From Nocardia neocaledoniensis (GTDB taxonomy: Bacteria > Actinomycetota > Actinomycetes > Mycobacteriales > Mycobacteriaceae), in contig NZ_QGTL01000001.1 of the NCBI RefSeq assembly GCF_003182135.1, positions 434,001 to 498,000 of the forward strand: a stretch of DNA of 64,000 nucleotides, written 5' to 3'. A program made the translations under genes and the position numbers. Under the pieces are notes generated by a model. That model did not search any database, was not told the origin of the DNA, and was given only the letters and a program-made list of their open reading frames with translations. Position 1 is the first letter of the stretch, and the number at the start of each line of letters is the position of its first letter. Positions 25,796 through 35,369 of this stretch are shown here, piece after piece.

Positions 25796-27646
25796 GTGGC
25801 GCAACCCGATGGTGTCGATCCCGGTGTCGTGGCGAGCATGCTCGACGAGGTGTACGCGGCGCTGCGCGAGGACACCTCCGGCGCGCCCGCCGACTACATC
25901 CCCGAACTCGCCGCCGTGCCGCCCGACTCGTTCGGGCTGTGCCTGGCCACCGCCGACGGGCTGGTCTACGAGGTCGGCGACACCGCGACCGGATTCACCA
26001 TCCAGTCCATCTCCAAGCCGTTCACCTACGCGCTGGCACTGGCCGATCGCGGCCTCGACGGCGTCGCGGCGCACATCGATGTCGAGCCGTCGGGCGAACC
26101 GTTCAACGAGATCAGCCTCGAGCCCGACACCCAGCGCCCCAGCAACCCGATGATCAACTCCGGGGCGATCACCGCGGCCTCGCTGATCGCCGGACGCGAC
26201 GCCGCCGACAAGTTCGAACGGGTCCGCCGCTGCTACTCCCGCTTCGCGGGCCGGGAGCTGCAGATGGACGAGGCGGTCTACATCTCGGAGGCGCGCACCG
26301 GGTTCCGCAACCGCGCGATCGGCTACATGCTGCGCTCGGTCGGCATCATCGACGTGGACCCCGACGATGCCGTCGACCGGTACTTCCGGCAGTGCTCGAT
26401 CGAGGTCACCTGCGCCGACCTGGCCGTGATGGCGGCGACCCTGGCCGACAACGGGGTGAACCCGCGGACGCGGGAGCGGGCGCTCTCGGCCGCGCTCACC
26501 GAGCGGGTGCTCAGCGTGATGACGACCTGCGGCATGTACAACGCCGCCGGTGACTGGGTGACCACGGTCGGGTTGCCCGCCAAGAGCGGGGTCGGCGGTG
26601 GGATCATCGCGGTGCTGCCGGGCCAGCTGGGGATCTCGGTGTACTCGCCGCGGCTGGACGGCCACGGCAACAGCGTGCGCGGGGTCGCGGCCTGCCGGGA
26701 GCTGTCGCGGCGGCTGGAACTGCATTTCTGTCACGTGACCCGCTCGGCGCGCACCGCCATCCGTGCCGAGTACACGGTGGCGCAGGTGCCGTCGCGGCTG
26801 CGCCGCTCCCCCGCCGACGCCGAGGTGCTGGCGGCGCACGGCGAGCGGGCCCGGGTCTACGAACTGCATGGCGACCTGCTGTTCGCGGGCGCCGAACGGG
26901 CGGTGCGCGCCATCGAGGGCAATGTCGGCGCGCTCGACGCGCTGGTGATCGATCTGCGCCGGGTCGGCGAGGTGAGCGCGGTCGCCCGCGAGATGCTCGA
27001 CGCGCTGCAGGCCGAACTGGTGAAACGCGGGAGCCGGGTGGCGCTGGTCGACCCCGAGGCCAAGCTCGGGCACGAGGCGTCGAGCCTCGACCCCGACGAT
27101 CCGCGCGGGCGGGTGTTCATCGACCGCGACACCGCCACCGAATGGTGCGAGGACATCGTCCTGGCCCGGCACCGCCCACCGGGCACGATCGCGCGCACCT
27201 CGATCGATCTGGCCGACCATCCGCTGCTGCGTGGGCTCGACCCCGCCGACCGCGATCGCCTGGCCGCCGACTTCCAGCCACGCACCTTCGCGCGCGGGGA
27301 GGTGATCGCCGACCGGGGCGATCCGCGCTGCGGCCTGTTCCTGATCCTCGACGGCCGCGTCCGGGTCACCTTCCCCGGGACCGACGGGCGGGTGCACCGG
27401 CTGGTGACGCTGTCGGCGGGCATGACGTTCGGCGAGATCCCGATGCTGCTGGGGGAACCGTTCGTCAACGAGATCGTCGCCGAGACGCCGGTGCGGGTGG
27501 CGGTGATGCGCCCCGAGGTGTTCGACGAGCTCACCCAGGGACATCCGCAGCTGAAACTGGCCCTGCTGCAACGACTCGCCGCGGGCGCCTACGCGCAGAT
27601 GGACGCGGCGGTGCGCACCATCTCCGGCAGCGCGGGCAACTACTGA
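25796..27646 (+). CDS. glsA: Glutaminase A fused to STAS and cyclic-nucleotide-binding domains
   Basis: A 616-residue three-domain protein. Residues about 1-310 form a serine-type glutaminase that hydrolyses glutamine to glutamate and ammonia; the catalytic SxxK is SISK at residues 71-74, with [11 protein letters not shown] and [10 protein letters not shown] as further family motifs. Residues about 335-430 match a STAS domain ([20 protein letters not shown]). Residues about 470-590 match a cNMP/Crp-like domain ([22 protein letters not shown]). The last two are regulatory modules, so activity may respond to a nucleotide or a partner. The start at 25796 is set by the leaderless -10 spacing. Divergent from dxs. 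Confidence 0.9.
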   Translation: MAQPDGVDPGVVASMLDEVYAALREDTSGAPADYIPELAAVPPDSFGLCLATADGLVYEVGDTATGFTIQSISKPFTYALALADRGLDGVAAHIDVEPSGEPFNEISLEPDTQRPSNPMINSGAITAASLIAGRDAADKFERVRRCYSRFAGRELQMDEAVYISEARTGFRNRAIGYMLRSVGIIDVDPDDAVDRYFRQCSIEVTCADLAVMAATLADNGVNPRTRERALSAALTERVLSVMTTCGMYNAAGDWVTTVGLPAKSGVGGGIIAVLPGQLGISVYSPRLDGHGNSVRGVAACRELSRRLELHFCHVTRSARTAIRAEYTVAQVPSRLRRSPADAEVLAAHGERARVYELHGDLLFAGAERAVRAIEGNVGALDALVIDLRRVGEVSAVAREMLDALQAELVKRGSRVALVDPEAKLGHEASSLDPDDPRGRVFIDRDTATEWCEDIVLARHRPPGTIARTSIDLADHPLLRGLDPADRDRLAADFQPRTFARGEVIADRGDPRCGLFLILDGRVRVTFPGTDGRVHRLVTLSAGMTFGEIPMLLGEPFVNEIVAETPVRVAVMRPEVFDELTQGHPQLKLALLQRLAAGAYAQMDAAVRTISGSAGNY

Positions 27647-27715
27647 GCGCGGGAACCCCGGCCCGCCCCGAGACGTTGGGCAGCACAGCATCCTTCGACG
27701 GACAGGAGTACCGCG

Positions 27716-28387
27716 GTGGGCAAGAAGTCCTGGCAGGCGAGCACCACGATGATCGGGCGCGGCAGCGTGCGCGCCGTCCCCGACCTGATCCGGGTCACGC
27801 TGTCGGTGGAATCGCGGGCCGACACCGTCGCGGCCGCCTACGGACGCGCGGGTGAGCGGGTCACCGCCGTGGTCACCGCCCTGCGCGCGGCCGGGGTGAG
27901 CGACGCCGACATGGCCACCAGCGGGCTGAGCGTGCGCACCGAGACCGTCTACACCGACAACGGCCGCAGCGAGATCGCCGGCTACCTCGCCTCCACCGGA
28001 CTGAGCGTGTCGCTGCGCGAGGGCACCGGCACCGAGCCCGCCGAGACGGTCGCGGCCGCGGTCACCGCGGGCGGCGACGACGTCCGTCTCGGCGGCCTGA
28101 CCCGCGGCATCGCCGACCCGGAGCCGCTGGTGCGCGAGGCCCGCGACGCGGCGTTCGACGACGCGAAGGCCAAGGCCGAGCAGTACGCCGCCCGCGCCGG
28201 CGTCACCCTGGGGCAGATCGTCCAGATCACCGAGGACGTCGCGTCCCCGCTGCCGCGCGGCTACGACATCAGCGCCGAGATGGACGGCGCACCGCTGCTG
28301 ATGGCCAAGGCGAGTTCGCCGGTGCCGGTGGTGCCCGGCGAGACCGAGATCGCCGCGGTGGTCCGGGTCACCTGGGCACTGAACTGA
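27716..28387 (+). CDS. SIMPL domain protein (DUF541)
   Basis: A 223-residue SIMPL/DUF541 protein, the family of the 26-kDa periplasmic immunogenic protein BP26. Diagnostic segments are [20 protein letters not shown], the middle [30 protein letters not shown] (shown in part) and the C-terminal [19 protein letters not shown]. Members form ring-like oligomers; their biochemical role is unsettled. No signal peptide or lipobox is visible, so this copy appears cytoplasmic, unlike the periplasmic archetype. The GTG start has ACAGGAG upstream. It lies 69 bases after the glutaminase gene and may be cotranscribed. Confidence 0.85.
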   Translation: MGKKSWQASTTMIGRGSVRAVPDLIRVTLSVESRADTVAAAYGRAGERVTAVVTALRAAGVSDADMATSGLSVRTETVYTDNGRSEIAGYLASTGLSVSLREGTGTEPAETVAAAVTAGGDDVRLGGLTRGIADPEPLVREARDAAFDDAKAKAEQYAARAGVTLGQIVQITEDVASPLPRGYDISAEMDGAPLLMAKASSPVPVVPGETEIAAVVRVTWALN

Positions 28388-28524
28388 CCTCTGGCGGCAC
28401 AGGTCGGCGAGCGGGGCGCCGGCGATGGCCGTCACTCGCGAACATCGCGGGCCCGTCGGCCGCCGGGACCAGCGGTCGATCGGGGCCACCCGGTCCGGTG
28501 AGCGGATACGGTCGGGCGGTCGGA

Positions 28525-29871
28525 TCAGCGGTCGAGCAGGGCCACGCATTCGACGTGGTGCGTGGCGGGGAAGGCGTCGAAGGCGCGCAGGTCGGCGAGG
28601 TGGTAGCCCGCGTCCAGGTAGAGGCCGAGGTCGCGGGCGAACGCGGCCGGATCGCAACCGATGTGGACGATGCGGCGAGGATCGGCATCGGTCACCGCGG
28701 CCACGACCTCCTTGCCCGCACCCGCGCGGGGCGGGTCGAGGACGACGACATCCGGGGTGCCCGTGGCCTTGCGGACCCAGCGTTCGACGCGGTCGGCGCT
28801 GAGGTCGAGCCAGGGCAGATCACGCAGGGCGGCGGTGCCGTCGGCGACGGCCGAGCGCGCGGATTCGACGGCGGCCACCGCCCCGGTCTGCCCCGTCTGC
28901 TCGGCCAGGCGCGCCGCGAACACCCCGACCCCGCTGTAGAGATCCCAGCCGGAACCGCCGGGCGTGAGCCCGGACCACTCGGCGACGAGGTCCGAATAGC
29001 GTTGCGCCGCACCGCGATGCGCTTGCCAGAAGCCGGTCGCCGCCAGTTCCCAGCGCCGCCCGGCGACGTATTCCACCGCCCGTCCCGACCCGGCGAGCAC
29101 CCATTCCTCGCGGGGCGCGTTGGTGGCCGACTTGCGCGCGGCCGCCCGATCGCGGACGGCGCCGCGTTCGTCGGCGGCCGGACCACGCCGGCCCGCCGGG
29201 CGATGACCACGCCCACGACCGGCGCCGCGCGGGGTGTCCGGCCTGCCGCCCGCCTGCGCCGTGTCGGGCACAGCCGCCAGTTCCACGAGGTGGCGCACGC
29301 CGTCACCGTCGACCGCGACGACCAGGTCGGCGCCGGGAGTCCAGCGCCGATCGGCGACACCGTCGAGCGCGCCGGCCACCGGCTGCGGGCAGCGCAGATC
29401 CGGGAGCACGGCGGTGCTGCGGTAGCGGTGCACCCCGGCGTGGCCGTCGCCGTCGACCACCAGCCGTATCCGCGTGCGCCAGCCGCCGGTCTCCTCGGGG
29501 TCGCCGATCGGTTCGACCGTCACCTCGCGCTCCACGCCGGCCAGCCTGCGCAGCTGCTCGGCCACCACCGTGGCCTTCAGCGCCCGCTGCGCGGCGGGCG
29601 TGGCGAAGGAGAAGTCACAGCAACCCGCGCCACCGGGCCCGGAGACCGGACAGGTCGCGGGCACCCGATCCGGGGACGCCTCGATGATCTCGACGGCGTC
29701 GGCCCGGCAGAACGAGCCGCCCCGGTCCTCGGTGACCAGCGCGCGCACCAGCTCGCCGGGCAATCCGTGCCGCACGAACACGACGCGGCCCTCGTGGCGA
29801 CCGACGCAGAACCCGCCGTGCCCGGGTGGCCCGAGCCGGATCTCGAACTCCTGTCCGCGCCACTCGCTCAT
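28525..29871 (-). CDS. TrmA/RlmCD-type 23S rRNA or tRNA (uracil-5-)-methyltransferase
   Basis: A 448-residue RNA uracil-C5 methyltransferase. An N-terminal TRAM-like beta-barrel (residues about 1-55) is followed by a cysteine cluster ([16 protein letters not shown]) that may hold Fe-S. The SAM domain has [17 protein letters not shown] and [12 protein letters not shown]; the catalytic Cys is probably in [15 protein letters not shown] roughly 50-residue Arg/Gly/Ala-rich insertion (encoded about 29110-29262) lies between the central and catalytic parts. It is syntenic with Rv2689c. Its ATG overlaps the permease stop codon by four bases (ATGA), so the two are translationally coupled. Confidence 0.85.
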   Translation of the reverse strand: MSEWRGQEFEIRLGPPGHGGFCVGRHEGRVVFVRHGLPGELVRALVTEDRGGSFCRADAVEIIEASPDRVPATCPVSGPGGAGCCDFSFATPAAQRALKATVVAEQLRRLAGVEREVTVEPIGDPEETGGWRTRIRLVVDGDGHAGVHRYRSTAVLPDLRCPQPVAGALDGVADRRWTPGADLVVAVDGDGVRHLVELAAVPDTAQAGGRPDTPRGAGRGRGHRPAGRRGPAADERGAVRDRAAARKSATNAPREEWVLAGSGRAVEYVAGRRWELAATGFWQAHRGAAQRYSDLVAEWSGLTPGGSGWDLYSGVGVFAARLAEQTGQTGAVAAVESARSAVADGTAALRDLPWLDLSADRVERWVRKATGTPDVVVLDPPRAGAGKEVVAAVTDADPRRIVHIGCDPAAFARDLGLYLDAGYHLADLRAFDAFPATHHVECVALLDR

Positions 29872-31889
29872 CGCCGGCGTCCCGGTTGTTCGAAGCCGCG
29901 CCGCACCGAGCCGGGCGCGTTCACGTCCGCGGGCTGCTTGGCCCGCGTCGAGGAACTCAGCTGCCACGGCACGCTGGTCACCATCACTCCGGGCTCGAAG
30001 AGCAGCCTGCCCTTGAGCCGCAGCGCCGACTGGTTGTGCAGCACCTGCTCCCACCAGTGGCCGACCACGTACTCGGGGATGAACACGGTGACGACGTCGC
30101 GTGGAGCGTCCTTGCGCACCCGCTTGACGTATTCGAGCACCGGCTTGGTGATCTCGCGGTACGGCGATTCGACCACCTTCAGCGGCACGTTGATCTCGCT
30201 GTTCTCCCACTCGCGCACCAGCTTGCGGGTGTCGGCGTCGTCGACGTTGACCGTCACCGCCTCGAGCGTGTCGGGCCGGGTCGCGCGGGCGTAGGCCAGC
30301 GCGCGCCGGGTCGGCAGGTGCAGCTTGGAGACGAGCACGATGGAATGGGTGCGGCTGGGCAGCACGCCGTCCCAATCGGATTCGTCGAGCTCGCGCGAGA
30401 CCGAGTCGTAGTGCTTGCGGATGAGCTTCATCACGACGAAGATCGCCACCATCGTCAGGATCGCGATCCAGGCGCCGGCGAAGAACTTGGTGATCAGCAC
30501 GATGATCAGCACGGTGCCGGTCGCGGTGAGGCCGATGGCGTTGATCACCCGCGAGCGCTTCATCTTCGCGCGCTGCGCCGGATCGGTCTCGGTGCGCAGC
30601 AGGCGCGTCCAGTGCCGCAGCATGCCGGTCTGGCTCAGCACGAACGAGACGAACACGCCGACGATGTAGAGCTGGATGAGCTTGGTCACCTCGGCGCCGA
30701 ACAGCACCACGAACGCGATGGCCGCGCCGGACAGGAACAGGATGCCGTTGGAGAAGGCCAGCCGGTCGCCGCGGGTGTGCAGCTGACGCGGCAGGTACCG
30801 GTCCTGCGCCAGGATCGAGCCGAGCACCGGGAAACCGTTGAACGCGGTGTTGGCGGCCAGCACCAGGATCAGCGCGGTGACGATGGTGATGAAGAAGAAG
30901 CCGATCGGGAAGCCGTGGAAGACGGTCTCGGCGATCTGCGCGATCAGCGTCTTCTGGTGATAGTCCGCGGGCGCGCCGATCAGATTCGACTCGTCGTGGG
31001 CGTACACGACGCCGATCTTCTGCGCCAGGATGATGATGCCCATCAGCAGCACGATCGCGATGCTGCCCAGCAGCAACAGCGTGGTCGCGGCATTGCGGGA
31101 CTTGGGCTTACGGAAGGCGGGCACGCCGTTGCTGATCGCCTCGACACCGGTCAGGGCCGCGCAGCCGGAGGAGAAGGCCCGCGCGATGAGGAAGGCGAAC
31201 GCGATGCCGTAGAGGTGTTCGTCCTCGGCTTCGAGCCCGAATCCGGCCGAGGCCGCCTGGATGTCGTCGCCGAGCACATACGTCCGGAACAGGCCCCAGC
31301 CGAGCATCACCGCCATGCCGATGATGAACGCGTAGGTCGGGATCGCGAAGGCGGTTCCCGACTCGCGCACACCGCGCAGGTTGATGGCGGTGAGCACCGC
31401 GATCGCCACCACCGCGAACAACACCTTGTGCGTGGCGACGAACGGCACGGCCGAGCCGATGTTGGAGGCCGCCGAGGAGATCGACACCGCCACCGTGAGC
31501 ACGTAGTCGACCAGCAGCGCGCTGCCGACGGTCAGGCCCGCGGTGGGACCGAGGTTCTTCGTCGCGACCTCGTAGTCACCGCCGCCCGACGGGTAGGCGT
31601 GCACGTTCTGCCGGTAGCTGGCGACCACGACCGCCATCACGAACGCCACGGCCAGGCCGACCCACGGGGCGTACAGGTAGGCCGAGATGCCCGCCGCGGA
31701 CAGCACCAGGAAGATTTCCTCCGGCGCGTAGGCGACCGAGGACATCGCGTCGGAGGCGAACACCGGCAAGGCGATCCGCTTGGGCAGCAGGGTATGGCCG
31801 AGCGAATCGCTGCGGAACGGCCTGCCGAGCAGCAAACGCTTCGCTGCCGTCGTCAACTTGGACACCGGGCTGAGCATAGAGGAGTTCAT
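29868..31889 (-). CDS. APC-superfamily amino acid permease
   Basis: A 673-residue membrane transporter. Twelve or so hydrophobic helices span roughly residues 45-480, beginning with the conserved FASDAMSSVAYAPEE and YPSGGGDYEVATKNLG. A soluble C-terminal domain of about 190 residues ends at QPADVNAPGSV and resembles a universal-stress-like extension. Substrate unknown; the mycobacterial counterpart is Rv2690c. The start could be ATG 31889 or ATG 31877; neither has a clear Shine-Dalgarno sequence. It is divergent from the ceoBC potassium genes, an arrangement conserved in mycobacteria, suggesting a functional link to potassium or to ion-coupled uptake (inference). Confidence 0.87.
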   Translation of the reverse strand: MNSSMLSPVSKLTTAAKRLLLGRPFRSDSLGHTLLPKRIALPVFASDAMSSVAYAPEEIFLVLSAAGISAYLYAPWVGLAVAFVMAVVVASYRQNVHAYPSGGGDYEVATKNLGPTAGLTVGSALLVDYVLTVAVSISSAASNIGSAVPFVATHKVLFAVVAIAVLTAINLRGVRESGTAFAIPTYAFIIGMAVMLGWGLFRTYVLGDDIQAASAGFGLEAEDEHLYGIAFAFLIARAFSSGCAALTGVEAISNGVPAFRKPKSRNAATTLLLLGSIAIVLLMGIIILAQKIGVVYAHDESNLIGAPADYHQKTLIAQIAETVFHGFPIGFFFITIVTALILVLAANTAFNGFPVLGSILAQDRYLPRQLHTRGDRLAFSNGILFLSGAAIAFVVLFGAEVTKLIQLYIVGVFVSFVLSQTGMLRHWTRLLRTETDPAQRAKMKRSRVINAIGLTATGTVLIIVLITKFFAGAWIAILTMVAIFVVMKLIRKHYDSVSRELDESDWDGVLPSRTHSIVLVSKLHLPTRRALAYARATRPDTLEAVTVNVDDADTRKLVREWENSEINVPLKVVESPYREITKPVLEYVKRVRKDAPRDVVTVFIPEYVVGHWWEQVLHNQSALRLKGRLLFEPGVMVTSVPWQLSSSTRAKQPADVNAPGSVRRGFEQPGRRR

Positions 31890-32031
31890 CGGCCGGTTCG
31901 CGCCCACGTTCGGCGCATCGGCGCGGGTGTCGTGATTGTTTGCCGGGGCTCGGCGAGGGGAAAATGGCCGAGGGGACATCCGGCGGGTACGGTCCATGCC
32001 GGGATGCCACGGCCAGGAACGAGGGTGCACG

Positions 32032-32697
32032 GTGTACGTAGTGATCATGGGGTGCGGACGAGTGGGCTCGTCGCTGGCGCGCGCCCTGGTCCGGGTCGGC
32101 CACGAGGTCACGGTGATCGACCGCGATCCCAGCGCGTTCCGCCGGTTGGGTGAGGGTTTCACCGGGCAGGAAGTGGTGGGCGTCGGATTCGACCGGGATG
32201 TGTTGACCCGCGCGGGAATCGAGCGCGCCGACGCCTTCGCCGCCGTGAGCTCCGGCGACAACTCCAACATCATCTCGGCCAGGGTGGCCAGGGAGATGTT
32301 CGGCGTCGAGCGCGTGGTCGCGCGGATCTACGACGCCAAGCGCGCCGAGGTGTACGAGCGCCTCGGCATCCCGACCATCGCGACCGTGCCGTGGACCACC
32401 GACCGCTTCCTGCGCAGCCTCATCGGCGACAACTCCACCACCACCTGGCGCGACCCGACGGGCGCGGTGGCGATCACCCAGCTCACCCTGCACGAGGACT
32501 GGTCCGGTCGCACGGTCCGGGACCTGGAGCGGGCGCTCGGGGTGCGGGTGGCGTTCGTGCTGCGCTTCGGCCAGGGCCTGCTGCCCGAGGCCAAGACCAT
32601 CGTCCAGGCCGAGGACGTGGTGTACGTCGCGGCGACATCGGGCAGTGTCGGTGAGGCGGTCGCGCTGGCCGTCAAGCCCCCGGCGAGCGAGGACTGA
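32032..32697 (+). CDS. ceoB: TrkA-family potassium uptake regulator CeoB
   Basis: A 221-residue cytoplasmic TrkA/RCK protein. The NAD-binding N-domain (residues 1-130) starts VYVVIMGCGRVGSSLARAL and includes VTVIDRDP. A TrkA_C domain follows around residues 140-220 (GRTVRDLERALGVRV). It gates a Trk-type potassium transporter in response to nucleotide. The paired gene ceoC starts five bases downstream, and the order matches Rv2691-Rv2692. The GTG start at 32032 gives the canonical beta-alpha-beta beginning. No transporter subunit is in the window. Confidence 0.92.
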   Translation: MYVVIMGCGRVGSSLARALVRVGHEVTVIDRDPSAFRRLGEGFTGQEVVGVGFDRDVLTRAGIERADAFAAVSSGDNSNIISARVAREMFGVERVVARIYDAKRAEVYERLGIPTIATVPWTTDRFLRSLIGDNSTTTWRDPTGAVAITQLTLHEDWSGRTVRDLERALGVRVAFVLRFGQGLLPEAKTIVQAEDVVYVAATSGSVGEAVALAVKPPASED

Positions 32698-32702
32698 GCG
32701 AG

Positions 32703-33374
32703 ATGAAGGTTGCCATCGCCGGAGCGGGCGCCGTCGGGCGCTCGATCGCCAGGGAACTGTTGCGGGGTGGGCATCGGGTGATGCTGCTCGAGCGTCAGCT
32801 CGATCACATCGACCCCGCCGCGATCCCCGACGCGGTCTGGGTGCACGCCGACGCCTGCGAGCTGTCGCTGCTGGAGAACGCCGAGCTCGAGACCTACGAG
32901 GTGGTCATCGCGGCCACCGGCGACGACAAGGCCAACCTCGTGCACAGCCTGCTCGCCAAGACCGAGTTCGGCGTGCGCCGGGTGGTCGCGCGGGTCAACG
33001 ATCCGCGCAACGAATGGCTCTTCGACGACTCCTGGGGCGTCGACGTGGCGGTCTCCACGCCGCGCCTGCTGGCCTCACTGGTCGAGGAGGCCGTCTCGGT
33101 GGGCGATCTGGTCCGGCTGATGACGCTGCGGCAGGGCCAGGCCAACCTGGTGGAGATCACCCTGCCTTCGGACACCCAGCTCGCGGGCAAACCCGTGCGC
33201 ACGCTGGTGATGCCGCGTGACACCGCGCTGGTGACGATCCTGCGCGGCGGGCGGGTGATCGTGCCGCAGCCCGACGACCCGTTCGAGGGCGAGGACGAGC
33301 TGCTGTTCGTCACCTCGGTGGAAGCCGAGGAAGACCTGCGCCTGACGCTGGCCACCCACGGGATCAAGCCGTAG
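32703..33374 (+). CDS. ceoC: TrkA-family potassium uptake regulator CeoC
   Basis: A 223-residue paralogue of CeoB with the same two domains: Rossmann fold MKVAIAGAGAVGRSIAREL with MLLERQLDHI, and a TrkA_C domain from about residue 140 (TLPSDTQLAGKPVRTL). The ATG follows GAGCGAG. The two RCK subunits probably form a heteromeric ring on the potassium channel. Its stop codon is one base from the end of the convergent sigma factor gene, so the transcripts meet tail to tail without a visible terminator. Confidence 0.92.
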   Translation: MKVAIAGAGAVGRSIARELLRGGHRVMLLERQLDHIDPAAIPDAVWVHADACELSLLENAELETYEVVIAATGDDKANLVHSLLAKTEFGVRRVVARVNDPRNEWLFDDSWGVDVAVSTPRLLASLVEEAVSVGDLVRLMTLRQGQANLVEITLPSDTQLAGKPVRTLVMPRDTALVTILRGGRVIVPQPDDPFEGEDELLFVTSVEAEEDLRLTLATHGIKP

Positions 33375-33375
33375 C

Positions 33376-34002
33376 TCAGGCCACTTTCAGCTGCGCGCGC
33401 AGCTTGTTCAGCGCGCGGTGCTGCATCACCCGCACCACGCCGGGGCTGGTGCCGATGGCCTCGGCGGTCTGCGCCGCGCTCCAGCCGAGCACGATCCGCA
33501 TGACCAGCACCTCGCGATGGTTCGGGGCCAGCCCCGACATCAGTTCGTGGGTGGCCGCGCGCCGTTCCATGGCCAGCGCCCAGTCCTCCGGTCCCGCGGC
33601 GCCGGAAGCGGTGTCGGGCACGTCGGCCACCGGGTAGGCGGTGTGCTTGGCGCGCCGGAACGCGTCGGAGACCTTGTTGGCGGCGATGCCGTAGACGAAG
33701 GCCAGGAACGACTTGCCCTGGTCCCGGTAGCGCGGGATGGCGGTGACCGTGGCCATCAGCACTTCCTGGGTGACATCGTCGGCGGTGACGGTCAGATGAC
33801 CGGTGGCGCCCATCCGGGACGAGCAGTAGCGCCGCACCAGCGGGTGCACCAGGCGCACGATCTCGGCGATGGCCTCGCGGTCACCGGCCGCGGCGGGCGC
33901 GATGAGAGCGTCGAGTTCGGCTCCGATGCGCTTGCTCTCCGACAGCACGGCGGCGGTCGTGTTCTTCGATGCGCCGCGGGGGCGATGCTCGGTAGCCATC
34001 AT
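33376..34002 (-). CDS. ECF-type sigma factor (SigD/ShbA-like)
   Basis: A 208-residue group 4 sigma factor. Region 2 is seen as HPLVRRYCSSRMGA, DDVTQEVLMATVTAIPRYRD and FLAFVYGIAANKVSDAFRRAK (20 residues or so). Region 4 is LAPNHREVLVMRIVLGWSAA and GTSPGVVRVMQHRALNKLR. The latter resembles the SigD/ShbA group, which in actinobacteria can drive transcription of cell-wall or primary sigma genes. ATG 34002 is chosen because GAGAGGA lies nine bases upstream; ATG 33999 and an upstream start at 34026 are alternatives. No anti-sigma gene is adjacent. It sits between ceoC and DUF3159, where mycobacteria have no sigma gene. Confidence 0.85.
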   Translation of the reverse strand: MMATEHRPRGASKNTTAAVLSESKRIGAELDALIAPAAAGDREAIAEIVRLVHPLVRRYCSSRMGATGHLTVTADDVTQEVLMATVTAIPRYRDQGKSFLAFVYGIAANKVSDAFRRAKHTAYPVADVPDTASGAAGPEDWALAMERRAATHELMSGLAPNHREVLVMRIVLGWSAAQTAEAIGTSPGVVRVMQHRALNKLRAQLKVA

Positions 34003-34127
34003 GGTCGCCGGTCCTCTCACGATCACTGCGATTTCTGTTACGCATTGATCGTGCGACGATCCGGACCGGGCGACCAGGCACCCCAGGGTGGGTACTTCCC
34101 CACCTCCGGCGCCCCCGCGCCCACCCT

Positions 34128-34883
34128 TCAGGCGCGCGCGGAATCCGTTCCGGCAGCGGCGGAATCACTCTTCTCGACGGGCAGGTGGCCGGCCCGGCGC
34201 ACCGCCCACACGGTGATCACCAGGGCCACCGCCGTCAGCGGCCAGCCCATGCCGATCCTGGCCACCGCCAGCCAGGTGGTGTGGTCGGTGTCGTAGAGCT
34301 GGGACTGGACCAGGTAGCGCGCGCCGAACACGACCACCCACACCACGGTGGCCAGGTCGTAGAGCTTGCGGATGCGCCGATCGGCGCGCCAGCCGGTGCC
34401 GTGCCCGTTGAGCGCGCCCCAGATGACCCCGACCAGGGGCCACCGGAACAGGATCGACAGCGCGAACACCCCCGCGTACACCAGGCTGGTGTAGATGCCG
34501 AACAGGAAGAAGCCCTTGGCCTCCCCCATCCGGTAGGCGATGAACGCGCACACGCCGACCCCGAGGAAACCGGAGATCGCGGGCTGCACGGGGCTGCGCC
34601 GGTACAGGCGCCACACGAGTACGCCGGCGGCCACCCCCAGTGCCGCCCAGATGGCCGCGGTGAGCCCGGCGACCGTGTTCACGGGCACGAACACCAGCAC
34701 GGGCAGGGTGGAGTAGATCAGGCCGCTGAAGCCGCCCATCTGCTCGAGCAGGGTCTGCTCGGTGCGGGCCACCTCACCGTCGACGGCGGGGTCGACGGGG
34801 TCGGCCGGGAGGTCGGTCGCCACCGGGAGCACCACGGTGGGTTCGGAGTCCGCGGCGGGGTGGTACTCGTCGCTGGTGGGCAT
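34128..34883 (-). CDS. DUF3159 membrane protein
   Basis: A 251-residue polytopic membrane protein of the actinobacterial DUF3159 family, corresponding to Rv2693c. A cytoplasmic N-terminus of about 50 residues rich in Pro, Val and acidic residues precedes LLEQMGGFSGLIYSTLP, the family hallmark. Six to seven helices follow. FRWPLVGVIWGALNG and FGARYLVQSQLY are other conserved segments. No function is established. It begins three bases after the stop of the OB-fold gene, so they form an operon. The C-terminal end (VEKSDSAAAGTDSARA) is hydrophilic. Confidence 0.85.
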   Translation of the reverse strand: MPTSDEYHPAADSEPTVVLPVATDLPADPVDPAVDGEVARTEQTLLEQMGGFSGLIYSTLPVLVFVPVNTVAGLTAAIWAALGVAAGVLVWRLYRRSPVQPAISGFLGVGVCAFIAYRMGEAKGFFLFGIYTSLVYAGVFALSILFRWPLVGVIWGALNGHGTGWRADRRIRKLYDLATVVWVVVFGARYLVQSQLYDTDHTTWLAVARIGMGWPLTAVALVITVWAVRRAGHLPVEKSDSAAAGTDSARA

Positions 34884-34886
34884 ACG

Positions 34887-35294
34887 TCAGCTGTTCCCGC
34901 GCAATTCGTAGTAGGGGTTGAAGATCACCTTGCGGCCGTCGCGGTCACCCACGCGGCCACGGACCATGATGCGCCTGCCCGGCTCGATCCCGGGGATGCG
35001 CCTGCGCCCGATCCAGACGAGTGTGATGGCGTCGGTGCCGTCGAAGAACTCGGCCTGCACGGTGGCACCTGCCGACTTCGGACAGGCCTCGACACTGCGG
35101 AGCCTGCCCAGGATGGTGGCTTCCTCGCCGCGACAACAGTCGGCGGCGCGCCGGGCGCCGGAGGCGTCGGCGGTCTCCGCCAGTTCCTCGGCGTCGAGCT
35201 GATCGATGTCGGCGGTCAGACGGCGACCGAGTCGACGAAAATATCCCGAGTCCGGACCCGATCCCGACTTGCGTCCGCCCGTGGATGACGACAT
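34887..35294 (-). CDS. OB-fold nucleic-acid-binding protein
   Basis: A 135-residue protein corresponding to Rv2694c. Residues about 55-130 form an OB-fold domain: RSVEACPKSAGATVQAEF, DAITLVWIGRRRIPGIEPG and RIMVRGRVGDRDGRKVIFN, as seen in RecG-wedge-like OB domains. It probably binds single-stranded DNA or RNA; the target is unknown. GGGAGAAG lies upstream of the ATG, and TACAGT stands further upstream as a possible -10. First gene of a pair with DUF3159. Divergent from the alpha/beta hydrolase gene. Confidence 0.83.
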   Translation of the reverse strand: MSSSTGGRKSGSGPDSGYFRRLGRRLTADIDQLDAEELAETADASGARRAADCCRGEEATILGRLRSVEACPKSAGATVQAEFFDGTDAITLVWIGRRRIPGIEPGRRIMVRGRVGDRDGRKVIFNPYYELRGNS

Positions 35295-35357
35295 GGCACG
35301 CTTCTCCCGCTAGTTGGCCGTACACCGCCACTGTAGTTGGGCAAACACCTCGGCCGC

Positions 35358-35363
35358 TACGCT
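35358..35363 (+). promoter_or_regulatory. Probable -10 box of the alpha/beta-hydrolase gene
   Basis: TACGCT, six bases (CGGTCC) before the GTG at 35370, which therefore is preferred over the ATG at 35373. Confidence 0.5.
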
Positions 35364-35369
35364 CGGTCC

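Noticed and set aside
23657..28657. Minus-strand frame of about 1670 codons extending dxs upstream
   Set aside because: Only the part from 25555 matches Dxs; the rest lies antisense to the glutaminase and SIMPL genes and has no protein features.
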